Source: Fennellomyces sp. T-0311
Lineage: Eukaryota; Mucoromycota; Mucoromycetes; Mucorales; Lichtheimiaceae
Length of the DNA: 64,000 nucleotides
NCBI GenBank assembly: GCA_025266875.1
Contig: JALLLT010000002.1
Coordinates: forward strand, 1,426,001-1,490,000
Reading direction: 5' to 3'
In this document: positions 47,352 through 60,024 of the stretch, one piece after another
Layout: the number at the start of each line of letters is the position of its first letter
Position numbering within the stretch: position 1 is the stretch's first letter
Made by a program: the position numbers and the translations under genes
Notes under the pieces: generated by a model
The model's input: only the letters and a program-made list of their open reading frames with translations
Told to the model about the DNA's origin: nothing
The model's database searches: none

Positions 47352-47643
47352 GGATTCTATCATATCACCGTGATATCGCGACGATACCCTCTCTCTCTCT
47401 CTCTCTTTCTTTACGCAAAAAACACTTACAAAAATAATCTGTAACCATCCTCGTGTATTTCTCTATCTCTGTGTGTCCCCAACCACAGCCACGGCGTTTC
47501 CCCTTTCTCCTATACAAAGTAGCCTAATGTTCACTTGTCTTTCAATTCTGTAATACTACTCTCTACTTGTACATAATAATGTAAGCTGCTTTTACAACAT
47601 ACGTCTTCCCGATAAAAACCTTTTCTATGCTCGCTAAATGGTT

Positions 47644-49076
47644 TCATGCATGACACGTTTGTCGGATCAGCGCTTCCGCTTCCAAGCTCGTCAGTCCGCA
47701 CAAGTCAAGAGCCGCTTTCCACACCTTCTCGACATTCCCACATTCAGGAACAGGCTGATGTACCGTGCTGGACCAGTATGACCCGCTTTCCGATGACAGC
47801 TGCGGAGCTAGACACAGATACAATGGCGTGATCGAGCCTTCGCTTGGAGTCAGCATGATAAAGTCAAATAGCCACGAAAAGATCGGCAGCGTGAATATCA
47901 TAGTATGCGAGAATAGCTTTGTCCGTACAGCACCGGGATGGTAACCTTGTTTACATGGAATTTGAGTTAAGGTTGAACGTGGGGATGGCAGTACAAGGAT
48001 TTTCTGTCTACTTACAGAAAACCTGAATGTCGCGCAATTGGGACCCGAGGCATTGGGAAAGGGTGGCTACACATAGCTTACTGTGAGCATAATGTGTCAG
48101 GCCATCCCATCCATATCCCTGACGCGCCAACGACATGTCCAGATTTGACGGTGCGTACAATGTTGAGCTTGCGGCAAATAGGATTCGGCCGTTCTGACGC
48201 ATCCATGGTAACAGCAGTAATGAGAGATAAAGTGGCGACAAACAATTCTATAATTAGCCCATTAGCAATTAGTACATTCCTATTATCAATTCATGGAAGC
48301 GCTTGCCGTTTGAAATTGGCCTTCCAGTCCGTCCTCAGTCATGTGACAAGGCGTGTTCATGATACCAGCATTGTCTGTTCGTAACATATTCAGTATGGAT
48401 ATCCGCAGGGTACTTTGTTCTTCTTCTTACTGATGAGAACATCAATTCCTCCTTTGGGCACTGTACTCTTGACGCTTTCGACAAATCGCTGCACGCTTTT
48501 GAACGACATCAAATCCACAGTCATGTATGTCACATCCTCTCCCAACTGCGCTTTGGCCTCTGCTGCAAGCTCGCTTGTGCGCGATGCTATGCCGATACAT
48601 AAGTCAGCATCTTCTGCTTTCTCACATACTTTTTCTCCTTACCTATGATTACTTTAAGTCCTGCTTGTAGCAGTCCTCGAACAACCTCTAGGCCAATACC
48701 CGAGTCGCCACCTACGCACAATTAACGTCCAATAATCATGAGTCCCATTCAGACGTGCTGTACCTGTGATGATACACACTTTATCCTTTTGTTTGCCGTA
48801 CTTCTCAATCAATTCGTCTGCGCTGCTCGACGTTCCTAATAATCCGCGCCTCCATAAAACGGTCGTTATGGTGTCAACCACGCCAATGGCATACACACGA
48901 ATCCATACTGGAACCAAAGGGACCTTGTGAATAATCGTGTTTAGGTGTATGGCACATTGTGATTCCGATGTTGGGATTCCGAGGGGTGCAGGCTCAGTTG
49001 AACGTAACCATCGCAATGTCAACAGCGCGATTACAATGCATGCGGTAATCTGAGAGATCATATTACACTGAAGCAA
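47644..49076 (-). CDS. Membrane-anchored short-chain dehydrogenase/reductase (retinol dehydrogenase-like)
   Basis: Six exons (49076-48764, 48711-48643, 48586-48431, 48374-48307, 48247-48016, 47945-47644) splice to 379 codons. An N-terminal hydrophobic anchor (ISQITACIVIALLTLRWL) precedes a classical SDR fold: TGGDSGIGLEV (cofactor), VIIASRT, VDLMSF, NNAGIMNTP, and the catalytic Tyr-Lys in YAHSKL, then YHPGAVRTKL. Arg after VIIAS suggests NADP(H) preference, as in RDH11/12-like enzymes. Substrates could be retinoid-like aldehydes, lipids or steroids; none can be assigned. The intron at 48248-48306 has a GC donor. It lies far from the dioxygenase cluster, so a trisporoid role is not indicated by location. 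Confidence 0.88.
48248..48306 (-). other. GC-AG intron in the SDR gene
   Basis: Coding strand CAAACG|gcaagc ... attatag|AATTGT. Splicing gives GQFQTNCLSPLYLSLLLLP, the expected SDR helix after the NAG motif, and keeps the whole gene in frame (1140 coding bases). No GT donor is available at this boundary. Confidence 0.85.
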
Positions 49077-51249
49077 AGCCAGTTAGATTTTCACGAGCCA
49101 AAAATGGCGGGGCCTGTGCAACCATCATTAGGTATCATGCGCATGGCGTTCGAAAGCGTCATCTTGATAGTTATCTTCCTATGGGATTTTTGCTGTGAGT
49201 AATAAAAAACGGAGAGCTTATATCTTTTTCATGAGTCAGACCCCTGTGAGAAAAGTGAGAAAGCCCGTTGTTCTGGCACTAATACACGAGTGAAAGTCGT
49301 ACGTCGATCCATACACGTAATTGGCCGCAAGTGTAACGGGGATGAACCATCGACCGTTTGGCAAAAAGTCCTTGTCTGTTTAACATGATCCATATACGAG
49401 CGAGGGAAAAACAACATTGTTTACCGCGCACCGTCGATTTTCGAAAGCTTGGAAGGCGCCAGGTCTTACAAACAGTAACAAACTTGGACCGATTGCTTGG
49501 CATTCCTGAATAGTCGGAAGTACGTCCTGTACACTTCGGTCTTCAGAATGATAACATCTTGGTTCATTTTTTTCTGCATTTGAACCAAAACAAAACACTT
49601 TGGTATAATTAGTTACCAGTCAAGACGAAGGCTATCGACTAATCAATGGGGCCACCCTTACTTCATATGGCAAGACTTCACGGAGCATTTTCGGTCGCAC
49701 AGATATTCATGCAGGTACTGTACGTGGCATATTAGGTTAATACGGCAGACCCGTCAAAGATAACGATATGTAGCAAGTACGGAATCGAATTCTATTTAAA
49801 GAAGCAGCGTATGTGGCATATGTCTTGGTAAAAGAACGCGTTACGATCGCTGGGTACTCTCACCGCTCGTTTCAGATACCGCAAAGTACATAGTGCCCAT
49901 TTCGCAAACGATTCATGATCTGAATCACGAAATGAGGATTTTGCAATAGCCCGGTACCTGACAACAGTTCGCTTCCATGATATTAATTAAAAAGTAGAAA
50001 CAAGTATAGATCTATTACATCAATTTTCCGGAGGCTCTGCCAGCTGTGTGCCTGGAACTTGCTGGCAGTGCCACACAAAGCAACTTTAGCGTATTTGGGC
50101 ACATGACTCTGGGAGATCTCTCAGGACCATTCTAGGGGGATCGACCACCCGCCATGCTAAAAAAGTTCTGCTAACTTCAATCGAACACACGGTTAATCGG
50201 GTGTCAGTTGAGGAAAAACCCAGGTTATGAAGTAAATCGGCCTCTAGCAAGATATCTGCGCAATCCGTATTATAAAAAGAATCGCTTCGAACAAATCCGC
50301 TCAGTTTTGCTTTAAACAATCGTCCGCGATTCTAACCAGGGAACCCTTAAACATATCGGCTCTTCGGAAACATGTTGGATTATGATGGAACGCCGCCAGC
50401 TAGCTATTTGTGGCTATGGTGCCAATCACATCGCTTCAATTTTTTTTTAGAACGGTGGCATAAAAGATGTTCTGAGTCTCACACAGTTACTGCTTAAGTA
50501 TTAGCGTATTATGCGACATTTGACTGTTGTTGTTCGTTTACCGGTTCTGTGTGAACCATGTATCGATATAGAAGGTCGTAGATCTATGGTTCCTGGTCTA
50601 ATAAATCACCTTGTTGCTCTTTTCATATTAAGAATATCCTGTCTGTGCCAAATTAACCGTACCAGTCATTAATTGCAACGCTGGAAGATCCAGATTTTAC
50701 CGTAGGAGACATTGTTTGCTTCACGACAAACTTTTGGATAGAAAAAATACACAGCCATTTTACTTTATGATTTAAGTGTAAACAAAAACGTACTTCACCC
50801 TGTGCGCGAGATGTAGTCGCGCTTGCCGAGGTTCTTCCAACGTATGACATTCATTTTCTGCTTTTTGACTATAATTAAGTCCAATTGAGTTCAAAAGAAT
50901 TTTGAACTAGACTGAAGCAGGTTGTCATTCATAAGGAACAGTATCCAAAACCACGCTTCTTTACTGTCGTTTCATGTTACAATCGACCATATGACAGATG
51001 GCCAGATGATTGTAATTTGTTATTTAGTTTGATGAGAAGGATCTGATTATGGAAAAGGCTTGGGCTTAGTGGAGTATTTGCAAACGAAAATTTAGGTCGT
51101 ATTATTTAGTGGATCGTGGCCCCTCCTTCCCCGCCTTCATCGATGTTCTATGTATAGAACTGCCACTAAACAGTATGTGGATCATCACATCATTCTTTGT
51201 AATGATATCACTATTACAGGCAATAAGTGTGGCCAACTCAAAAAAAAGA
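49077..51249. other. Spacer, no recognised gene
   Basis: AT-rich with scattered short frames, mainly on the minus strand at 49229-49598, lacking motifs. It ends at the promoter of the small repeat protein. Confidence 0.5.
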
Positions 51250-51257
51250 TATAAATA
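51250..51257 (+). promoter_or_regulatory. TATA box of the small repeat-protein gene
   Basis: TATAAATA occurs 75 bases before ATG 51332, preceded by an A-run; its strength and position suggest a highly expressed gene. Confidence 0.6.
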
Positions 51258-51331
51258 CCGGAAGGTTAATATGTGTTCACTTCTCATTCATCACCAACAC
51301 ATCCCTCTTCTATATACACCGACAAAGTACA

Positions 51332-51826
51332 ATGACTGCCGAATACTACAACCGCTTTGCTCGCCGTCAGGAAGAGGAACCTCCAGCCGGCTCTGAAGGT
51401 GGCGAGCAGCCTGCTCCCACTGACGGCGGTGAACAACCTGCCCCAACTGATGGTGCTGAACAACCCGCTCCCACTGACGGTGGTGAACAACCTCCCGCTG
51501 GTTCTGAAGGTGGCGAGCAGCCCATTCCTACTGATGGTGGTGCTGTACCTTCCGGTGCCGAACCCTCTGGTGCCGAACCCTCTGGCGCTGAACCCTCTGG
51601 TGCCGAACCCTCTGGAGGTGCCGAACCTTCTGCCTCTGGATTGGACCCCTCTGCCTCTGGCTCTGATGCTCTGGACCCATCTGGCTCGCCCAGCATTTCG
51701 GGTGCCGAGGGTGAGGAGACTGATATCTCTGCCGCTTCTACTATGATGCAACAGCCTTTCTTGCCTCTGCTTCAATTTTTCCTCATTGCTCTTATCTCTT
51801 GGAGAGTCTTCCGTGCCTCCCACTAG
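51332..51826 (+). CDS. Small acidic repeat protein with hydrophobic C-terminal tail
   Basis: A single exon of 164 codons. After MTAEYYNRFARRQEEE come tandem repeats of two kinds: four or five copies of a nine-residue unit like GEQPAPTDG, sometimes replaced by PPAGSEGGEQP, then about six copies of the five-residue unit SGAEP. A Ser/Asp-rich stretch follows, and the protein ends in a hydrophobic segment (PFLPLLQFFLIALISWRVF) plus RASH. There is no N-terminal signal peptide, so a tail-anchored or GPI-like arrangement is possible. Repeats are kept in frame although codons vary, and a strong TATA box and a downstream AATAAATT (51919-51926) support expression. No known family. Confidence 0.7.
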   Translation: MTAEYYNRFARRQEEEPPAGSEGGEQPAPTDGGEQPAPTDGAEQPAPTDGGEQPPAGSEGGEQPIPTDGGAVPSGAEPSGAEPSGAEPSGAEPSGGAEPSASGLDPSASGSDALDPSGSPSISGAEGEETDISAASTMMQQPFLPLLQFFLIALISWRVFRASH

Positions 51827-53795
51827 ATTTTTACCTCCTGTCACCCCTACTATAGATGCATAGTAGAATTTATTCTTGTATCACCGAATTTCCCAACTTT
51901 CTCATTATTCTCGACACCAATAAATTATTTTGGACTCTATGATGCAATTGTCCGGGACATATATATATGTATATAATATAACTTTGTACCTTTTCAGTCC
52001 CTGTCACAAAGTCTGATTATTCTTATTTGGACGTGTGTCGATCTTGGCGGAAAATCTGGAACAATAAGAAAGTTCACGCGCCGTCATCGAAGAGTTACTA
52101 AAAATGTCGGCAGTTTGGAACAAAGTTTACTATAGGCTAATACAAATGCTGGCTTAAATGACGTGTTGCGACCCACGGTACAAGGATTTCTAGATACTGC
52201 GCTAGTTTAGAGGAGCTAACTCTTTACAGATTTAAGTTTTTTAAGCCGCCTATTTTTTTCACGCGCTTCATGCAAATGTGGCAACTACCCAATTACTGTT
52301 GTAGCTAGCTAAAGCTAAGCCGGATTGGCGCAGTAAATGTGAACGAAGCAAAACTTTTTATAACCCGTTACCGATGTTGGGTATGAATGTGTCAAGTAGC
52401 TAATAACTTACTGTGCTACTATGCCGTCAAATATACTAAAAAACATCATGTCAACTTATACAGAACGGTAATAGCTCCCACGTTTATGCATGTATAGTAT
52501 GTATAGTTCGATTGTGTGAAAGCAAAGAACACCTGAGCGCTATACATAAACCCATTCAGCCTCTGTTTATGCAAGTTTATCCGATTTCCCGTTAGTTTGC
52601 GATCGGCATATCGCGACGGAGATAATTTTGTATTTGCTATGACGTAAGTTCCTCTACGTACGTATCTTCAATCGTAGCTCAAGGGCATCTACAGAGGTGA
52701 GACAATGGATTGTTAAGTTAAATCAGTGTAAGCAAATGATGTGAAACTGAAGATAATTAACCGAATCATGTGACCCCCACTGCTTCAAATGGATTCTGCA
52801 GAAAATCAAGTGACAAGTCGATCCCTATACCTATGTATGATAGGACTAATCGTCATTTTTTTTAGCTTCAATGAATCTGTATCTCGTTCGTGTACACGCT
52901 GCGGGCGGTATTCGCTATATATCAGGAGAACATCTCACCAAGAGCTGAGCTTTAACTAAGTGTGTTTTTCACCCGTACAGCGGGTGCTTGTTATGATAGC
53001 TTTTCGAATTGTGCCAAAAATCGGCAGGTACGCATTATGAGCGCCGCTTGGCAGAGTTAAAGGTACAAAGGGATTACGAATGTGCTTTTCTGAGCTACAT
53101 CGCTGTGAGATAAAGTATCTGCACATAATAAAAGCTTCCAAATAGGAAACGTTATTTTTTTCAACTTCCCTATACAACTCTCGATAAGTAAATTGCTAAA
53201 AACATTTTACTATTTTAACTCGCACCAGTAAACACCACTGTTGAGCATGATCACTGAATTACCTGTGTGACTTTGGTGGATCTCCTTTCGAATGATCCAG
53301 AAGAATGTTTCCTGGATTTTGGAACTGTACTGCGAATAGTATACTTACAAGTACAGTGAAGGTTCGCTCTTTTTAAAAAAATGTTTATACACAGGGAAAT
53401 AATTCCACTCATATAGAGAATTCAGTAAAAGTACTCTTACGTTTAATTTGGTCAAAATATTCATTGCTACTAATTTTGGACCGCAGGTATGTAGGCATGT
53501 TCAGGTAAAGTCATCTCATGGCAGTTTTATATGTATAGCAAAATAGCACATATATATTGCACTATAAAGCTTAAAAAGCTATCTAGACCTGCGGTAGAAA
53601 ACAAACACATAAACAACTTGTTTAAAGTTTAGAAACCAACTTCAATAAGCCCTGGCCTGGTGAAATCTGTATCACCGAAGCTTTCCAATCATCTTAACAC
53701 ATGTTAAGATTCTGTCACACCTTTGTACCGAAGTGTAGTGCTTTTCAATATTATTACTTGTTCCTTCGTTGTATCATAGTTGTGGAAGAAACACC
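51827..53795. other. AT-rich spacer, no recognised gene
   Basis: Includes the 3' flank of the repeat-protein gene, then strongly AT-rich DNA. I see no RNA gene or coherent coding sequence. Confidence 0.5.
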
Positions 53796-56185
53796 ATGGC
53801 TGACGATCCACGCTTGAACGTTCAAGCACTGGATCGCGAAAGCGTTAATGGTGTTTGTCATTGCGATTGGCGAATAAGCATATATGACTGTGAAGAGAGC
53901 GTCACCATGTGGAATGTCAATGTTGGAAACATTGTGATTTCAAGCTTTGCTATTATTTTTGGTAGGCTTACTTCGTTGCAATGATGCTGCCATGGTGATG
54001 TACTAAATCTAGCATGCTACCCCGCTATCTACCATCTTGGGCTACACTGACCTGCTTTTTTTCGTTCACCAATATGGTTTTTTTTCAAGCATGGATTTTC
54101 TCATCCTTTTGCACTAATTTAACGACACCTTCGAACCGCAAGGGAGAGACCTAATACCTTTAGGAGCAGGTCTATTACCTCTCAAAATAAATTATAACTT
54201 TTGAACTACTAAATCTAGAGGTAGCAATTGTGCTGTTGATTCATCGGCTTTATATCAAAGGTCATACGTTGTGGAGTCCTTATATTGGTGAAAGAGGGTT
54301 CTTAAGGCCTATGCCCGCTGACTGTATGCTGGTCAGTTTTGTGGTATTTAACGCACGTAAGTGTCCATGCTGAGCCTTCAAAATTATATGACCTTGAGAC
54401 GACCTTATATTCAGTTCCATTGGTGACAAGTGTGGCTTTAGTCACTGATATTGCCCCAGGAAATTGGATTGCTTGATTATGTAGTTGAAAAAGTATAAAT
54501 TTTATTTGGAAGACTTTTTGACCTGCTCCAATAGGTATATGGTCGCTTCCTTGCGGTACAAATGTATAGATATAAAAGGGTATCTGGTGCCATGTCTGAA
54601 AAAACCCCTTACGGGGAAAAAGACAGGCCGATATCGAAACGTTGCGAAGAGTTATAGAAATAGAGAGAAGAAAAACAGTATAGGTATAATATCAATAATG
54701 TAAACGTGGGTATCACCCTAAGTGCGCTGGTTTGTACGTGCTGATGGTCCGCCTTCTTGATTATGTAAGTCGAAGGGTTCTGAAAGCCCAAGAAGCTTAA
54801 TTATCCTCTATTGTAGTTATTTACGAGATGCCATGGAGCTTAGGAATGGCTATTATAACGATATATCTTATTGGTATAGCCCAAACTATCTCTCAGGTAC
54901 AAATATCATATGTAGTGCTGCTGATTCCAAACTAAGGGAGAAGAATCACAGAGCTGATATGTCATGGGTGGATTACCCTCGCCTTCTGTGGTCGATATCC
55001 TTGGGATAACACTAACGTTGATCGGTAGCGTATTGATGCAAAACGGGAACCTATCTGTGGTATCGCTCAATTGGAAAGCTTCAAATGACGAGACCAAAAA
55101 TAAGATAATGTTTTATTGAAGAGAACTACTCTCTATTTATAATGATGATGAGTCGGGACGGAGAAGGTGAATGCTTTTCTATCAGAGCCGAATCCGTGTT
55201 ATCGCCGTAATCCCTAATGACCATACTGCCTTATTACGAAGGAGCGGATAATCATGCAGAGACTGAGTTAACGTGAATGGTCCTTCTTGAAGTCTGAACC
55301 CAGATCAAGGTCTCACTGACACACAAGCCAGTGAACAGGCCAATAGATAACTGTGCGGTTGTTGATGTCGAAATAAAGGAACGGATGTAACAAAGGCTGA
55401 GATGGAAAGGTCTGTAGACAATGGATGACTGGTATGTCAGGATACGACACTATCCGCAGGACTTACGTTGGTTCGTATCAATTATAGTACTTGGTTCATT
55501 TGGACCGGTGGTTTAGGCACTGTGGTGCATGTTGCAGGTAACAGTCTTGTACGTATCTTGAAAAGTCATCACCAAAAGTTTCGGCAAAGATCAAATTACT
55601 ATGAAGTCAATTCCAGTATCAGAAGAATACAAATTGTCGCAGCCTGTCTTACCGTTTGTCTATAGATTTGGTGTACTTTTACTGTCATATAGTATCCTGC
55701 GAGATCAAATTATTAGGAACAAAATTGATAGTATCTTCCATGGCACTGTATGGGCACATTTAGCTGGGGCAACCACTATTATTGTTCAAGTATCAATAAT
55801 ATTCAGGTACAGTCGTTAAATACCTAAAGTGTGCTAAAAATTAACATGGCTCAATATCTATGTAGTCCGAATTTGAAGCGAAACGCTGCTCTAAGGTCCT
55901 ACGAATCAACCGGAAGTAATTACGATGATACAACCAGCACGGCACATCCCGATATTTCACAGGTTCGGTGGATCCACTCTCGACGCTGTCACAACCATTT
56001 TTCAGGATGATAATAATGCCATTTTAAATGCAATAAAAGTAAACAACACGCAAAACAAATGGCCACCAGAAAATCGTGGGGATACGAACAAACGAGCGAA
56101 AAGCAGCTTCTTCAGCAAATCTCCAAACCGGCGCAATTCAAATGCATCATCTCAGCTCGAATTAACTTCCCATCATCAATGGTGA
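53796..56185 (+). pseudogene. Broken upstream copy of a tandem seven-TM receptor-like gene
   Basis: Exons align one by one with the intact copy at 56845-58141: exon 1 53796-53961 (GVCHCDWRISIYDCEESV), exon 2 54225-54356, exon 3 from 54415, exon 4 54817-54896 and exon 5 from 54952, then 55490-55810 and a tail. It carries a TGA at 54474-54476 where the sister has CGA, another TGA at 54955-54957, a TAG at 55663-55665 where the sister has TGG, plus a frameshift there. Introns are enlarged (about 260 and 340 bases versus about 55). About 350 bases near 55100-55460 have no match. Its tail differs and reads on through NKRAKSSFFSKSPNRRNS to TGA 56185. Confidence 0.7.
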
Positions 56186-56844
56186 TTTGCCGTTATGTAC
56201 TACATAATAATAAGACGTGAAACATCACTATTACGTTGTTTCAGAAAACCTACAAGTCGAATGTATGCTAAAATCACCAAAGCCGGATTGTTTACATAGC
56301 AATTTCTTTTCAGCATTAAATCATATGCCTTGTATATTTGCATTAACTTGAAGACCATTACAAGATAACATTAGACATTGCACATCGCTGTGAATACAAT
56401 ATGCCTTTTTGTAGATCTTTGACCAAGATATATTCCATAGGTCTAGGATATGGAACAGTTGATGCATTTATGAAAACCTTCGTTTCCACTCTGATGGTTA
56501 TCAGTATACAAGATTGTCTATCCCAAACGAATTGTATAATGTACGGCCACTATCTGATCATGAAAGCAGTACCCATCATTTGATGACCAAAGCTATTTTT
56601 AATAATAACAGCTTCCATATTTATCAGTATGGTCATATAAAAAACCTACTCTCTCCGTATCACTTCAAAATCCATGTTGCGTTGGTGGATGGAGCCATGG
56701 TCACCTTCATAAGATACGTGGAGTTTAAGAGCGCAGATAAATGTAAAACCCTTGTAGAAAGTAGCCTCTTTTGCCAAATATCTGAACGCCTTCTGATACA
56801 TATTTCGTTTGTTCTGATATATCGCCAGAGACCGAGAGCAACCA

Positions 56845-58141
56845 ATGTCTATAGACGATGGGGATTTAGCCTGTCAAGCGCTGGAACGCATATGCGTTGA
56901 CGGTATTTGTCACTGCGATTGGCGAATAACCGTATATAACTGCGAAGAGAGTGTTGCCATGGTGAATGCCAATCTTGGGAATATTGTGATTTCAGGCTTT
57001 GCTGCTGTTTTCGGTACGTTCGCTAATGCCAATGGAGTTACTTAATAATGGTTGATCCTGTTTAACAGGGATTGTGCTGTTAATTTATCGAATCTGGGTC
57101 AAAGGTCATTCCTTGTGGATTTGCCATGTAGGTGCACGGTTCTTCTTAAGACCTAAGCCTGTCGACTCTATGCTTGCTTTTTTTGCAATATTTAATACGC
57201 GTAAGTGTTCATGAATTTTCTACAGAAAATTTTTCGCAATTTCTAATTAAGATAACCTTGTGTTCAGTTCAAACAGTGTCAAGCATAGTATTAGTCGCCG
57301 ATATTGCTCCAGGCGATTGTGTTGCTCGAACATGTAAGATTCAGTATTTTTGAAAGTTATGGAAGCTGAATTAACCTTAATCGCAGTATTGTTCGAGGTG
57401 CCTTGGAGTATGGTCTTCTCAGGCATCAGTATGTATCTCATTGGTATGGGCTATACGATTTCACAGGTGGAAAAGAAGTTGCGTATGGGTTAAGCATTAC
57501 CTGACACCCAATATTGTAGAGTACCTTTGCGTCAGGCTGGCTGCCCTCTTCCGATGTGCTCGATATCCTTTGCTGCCTTTGCTTACTTGTCCCGCTTATC
57601 GTGAGTAACTCGATGGCGTTGGCTGGAAGCCTAACAGTACGACACGGAAATTACCGTACAGGAATCATAGTGATTCGGGTTAATCATGGTGCCTGGTTTA
57701 TATGGACCAGTGTCTTGGGATTGTTGGTCCTTCTTGCTCTTATTCGTCTAGTGGATATCTTGAAAAACCATCGTAAGGACTTTCAAGACGGACAAAACGA
57801 CGATACTACCATCGAGTCTGGTATAAAAAGAATTCAAATAATTGCATGGGCCTTCATTACCACTCTATGGCTTTTTGGAATATCTCTGCTTTCGTTCAGC
57901 ATACTACGCGACCAAATTATTGTGAACAAAACCGGCAGTGTCTTCCTTGGAGTTGTCTGGACGTATATCGCAAGCTTTGCGACCATAATTGCGCAGGTGG
58001 CAGTTATTCTTAGGTATGAAATAGTTGCCCATAATGACTGCATAAATCAACATGCTTTATAGTCCAAAATTTAATCAAAACCTGGCACTGGAGTTACACA
58101 GAACAGCATCGGACGAAAGAAATATTAACGACGTTAACTAG
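56845..58141 (+). CDS. Seven-transmembrane receptor-like protein, unknown family
   Basis: Exons 56845-57013, 57069-57200, 57268-57333, 57387-57466, 57520-58013 and 58063-58141 splice in frame to 339 codons. A short N-terminus with conserved Cys (GICHCDWRITVYNCEE) precedes seven hydrophobic segments: NIVISGFAAVFGIVLLIYRI; LAFFAIFNTLQTVSSIVLVA; MVFSGISMYLIGMGYTI; ILCCLCLLVPLIVSNSMAL; WFIWTSVLGLLVLLALIRLV; IIAWAFITTLWLFGISLLSF; VFLGVVWTYIASFATIIAQV. A basic loop (KNHRKDFQDG) and a hydrophilic tail (SPKFNQNLALELHR) look cytoplasmic. This is the topology of a GPCR-like receptor, with N-terminus outside. I do not recognise the family. A damaged sister copy lies 650 bases upstream, showing local duplication. 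Confidence 0.72.
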
Positions 58142-60020
58142 TCAACGCACGCTATGCCAGTAGCGCGTGACTTGATTACGAGATATTTGTTTATTTTCGC
58201 TTAGCTATATAACCAACAGGATAGTTACGTATTATATATTTCTATACCCTCAATGAAACGGTCTTTCAAAAGCGCAATATGCAATACATGCAACTTCATA
58301 TAAAGGACTAGCTGCTTGATGAGACACATCCGCCAATTTTCCGTGTCGGTCATTTGATGATTATGTATCAACATCTTTTTCTTTAAATACGTTTATGTGT
58401 TCCAGCATCACTTTTTATAGTCTTAAAAAGCGATCGCACTGCGGCTTTGCAATTTTTTCTAGGTCTCATCGATGGCAATCTGATGTTTGTATACTTCTGC
58501 TTTTGCAAAACTCGCTTTATTTGCAACTGAGCATTTGAAGTCGACCGTATTAAGGTATATTTCATCAATTGTATACCTCAAAAGCAGAAAAAATGTGTTT
58601 CCTACCCGGCATAATGCAGCTGCTGGGATTTTACAGCTTAATCTTCGAATAGTCAACAAATATATAGATCTCTAGCACCGGGCGCCCCGAATATCTAAAG
58701 ATAAGTAAAAAGGGAGAGCGATGATGGCTTGAGTTCAAACAGTCTTGCTTTCATATTCTACTGTATGGACTGATTGCCGTAAACATTCTTAACCTCGTCG
58801 CTCAATCCTCAAAAATAACAGCGGATAGGAAGCAAACTCATTGAGCTAATAGTACTATTTATTAATAGTAAGTTACTAACAAATCACGATAACAGAGATA
58901 TAGGAAAAGGCAAACGCACATCCGCTGAAGCCAATGTTGATTCCGCAACGTTTTGACCAGACCCATCAAGCCGATCGAAAACATGACCCATCAAAGAAGC
59001 CCAAGCAGCGTGAGCATCACCTCTTGCTGCTATGACAACCGGAGGAAGTCTGGAGCATCTTACACTGTTCATTTGAAACAATGCCTTCCCAGCAATGGTT
59101 ACTTCGCTAGCAGTGTAATGCAATAACAAGCCTCCGGGATGAGATGGTTAACAATGTGATTGGTATAAATTAAACATATTTTTGGTTGAGATAATGTTGC
59201 AGGTCGCACAGTGGCAAGAAACAAATATCCCGCCTCGGGTTTGGGCAATAAATGTCATTGGACCGGTTAAACATCCCTTCATCCTTGCTCAGAGCGTCAA
59301 TTTTACGAAATGCTTCGAAAAAAATGGCACAGCCTCACCTCTGAAGTAGCTTGGCCTAAGGCTAGCGAATGAACAACCGAGCTAGTCTCTTTTCTCGCCT
59401 AAGCAACCTATAATATGTTGAGCTACGTTCAGTGTTTCACTGTGTCACCTCAAGGAGTTCATGAAGTGTTTAGCTATGCACTATGTCATAAGGTAAGGTT
59501 GAATATAACCCTTCGGGTTAACTCAATGGGATTTCTATGGATACTTTCCGGCGCAAGCTTCCGTAACCTTCGGCTTTCATAAAATGGACGTTAGCCACTA
59601 CTACTTTGCTTTGTAGTGATTTGGTCAAAACTACTTTCAATTCTTATAGAACCAATGTATCAAAAATCCAAGCCCGTGTTTGACGCGCAAAATTTTCGTA
59701 AAGGGAAATATGATCCATCGAAAACTGATGATCTACACTGTACACTATGCTTTTAAAATGTGACACTCTTTGCTTTGGGTAATAAGTGATTTCCAGGCAC
59801 AATACATAATGTATTTACAGCCACGGCCACACTCTACTTTCATGATAACAAAAAAAAAGACTAATAGACAAGATTTTCTTGCCCATGAAAAAAATCGTCA
59901 ATTCAAAATTTTTTGTCTTTTTTTTTTCGTTATCGTGTTTATCTTAATGGTAATGCCTCAACCTGGCCATGGAGCCAATCGAATATTCGTATTAGTGGAT
60001 AGCAGGTTGTATAAGTGAAA
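58142..60020. other. AT-rich spacer with one unexplained minus-strand frame
   Basis: A minus-strand frame at 58884-59129 has balanced, protein-like composition (SRLPPVVIAARGDAHAAWA, LMGHVFDRLDGSGQNVAE) unlike its AT-rich surroundings. It may be a gene fragment, but no family or splice context was recognised. Otherwise nothing is seen. Confidence 0.35.
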
Positions 60021-60024
60021 AAAA

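Noticed and set aside
51284..51844. Minus-strand and +1 frame repeats opposite the small repeat protein
   Set aside because: Tandem DNA repeats keep several frames open. Only the plus frame from 51332 has an ATG, a TATA box at the right distance and a hydrophobic tail.
59495..59520. Short inverted repeat AACCCTTCGGGTT
   Set aside because: A six-base-pair stem of this size is expected by chance in 64 kb and it has no gene or T-run context.
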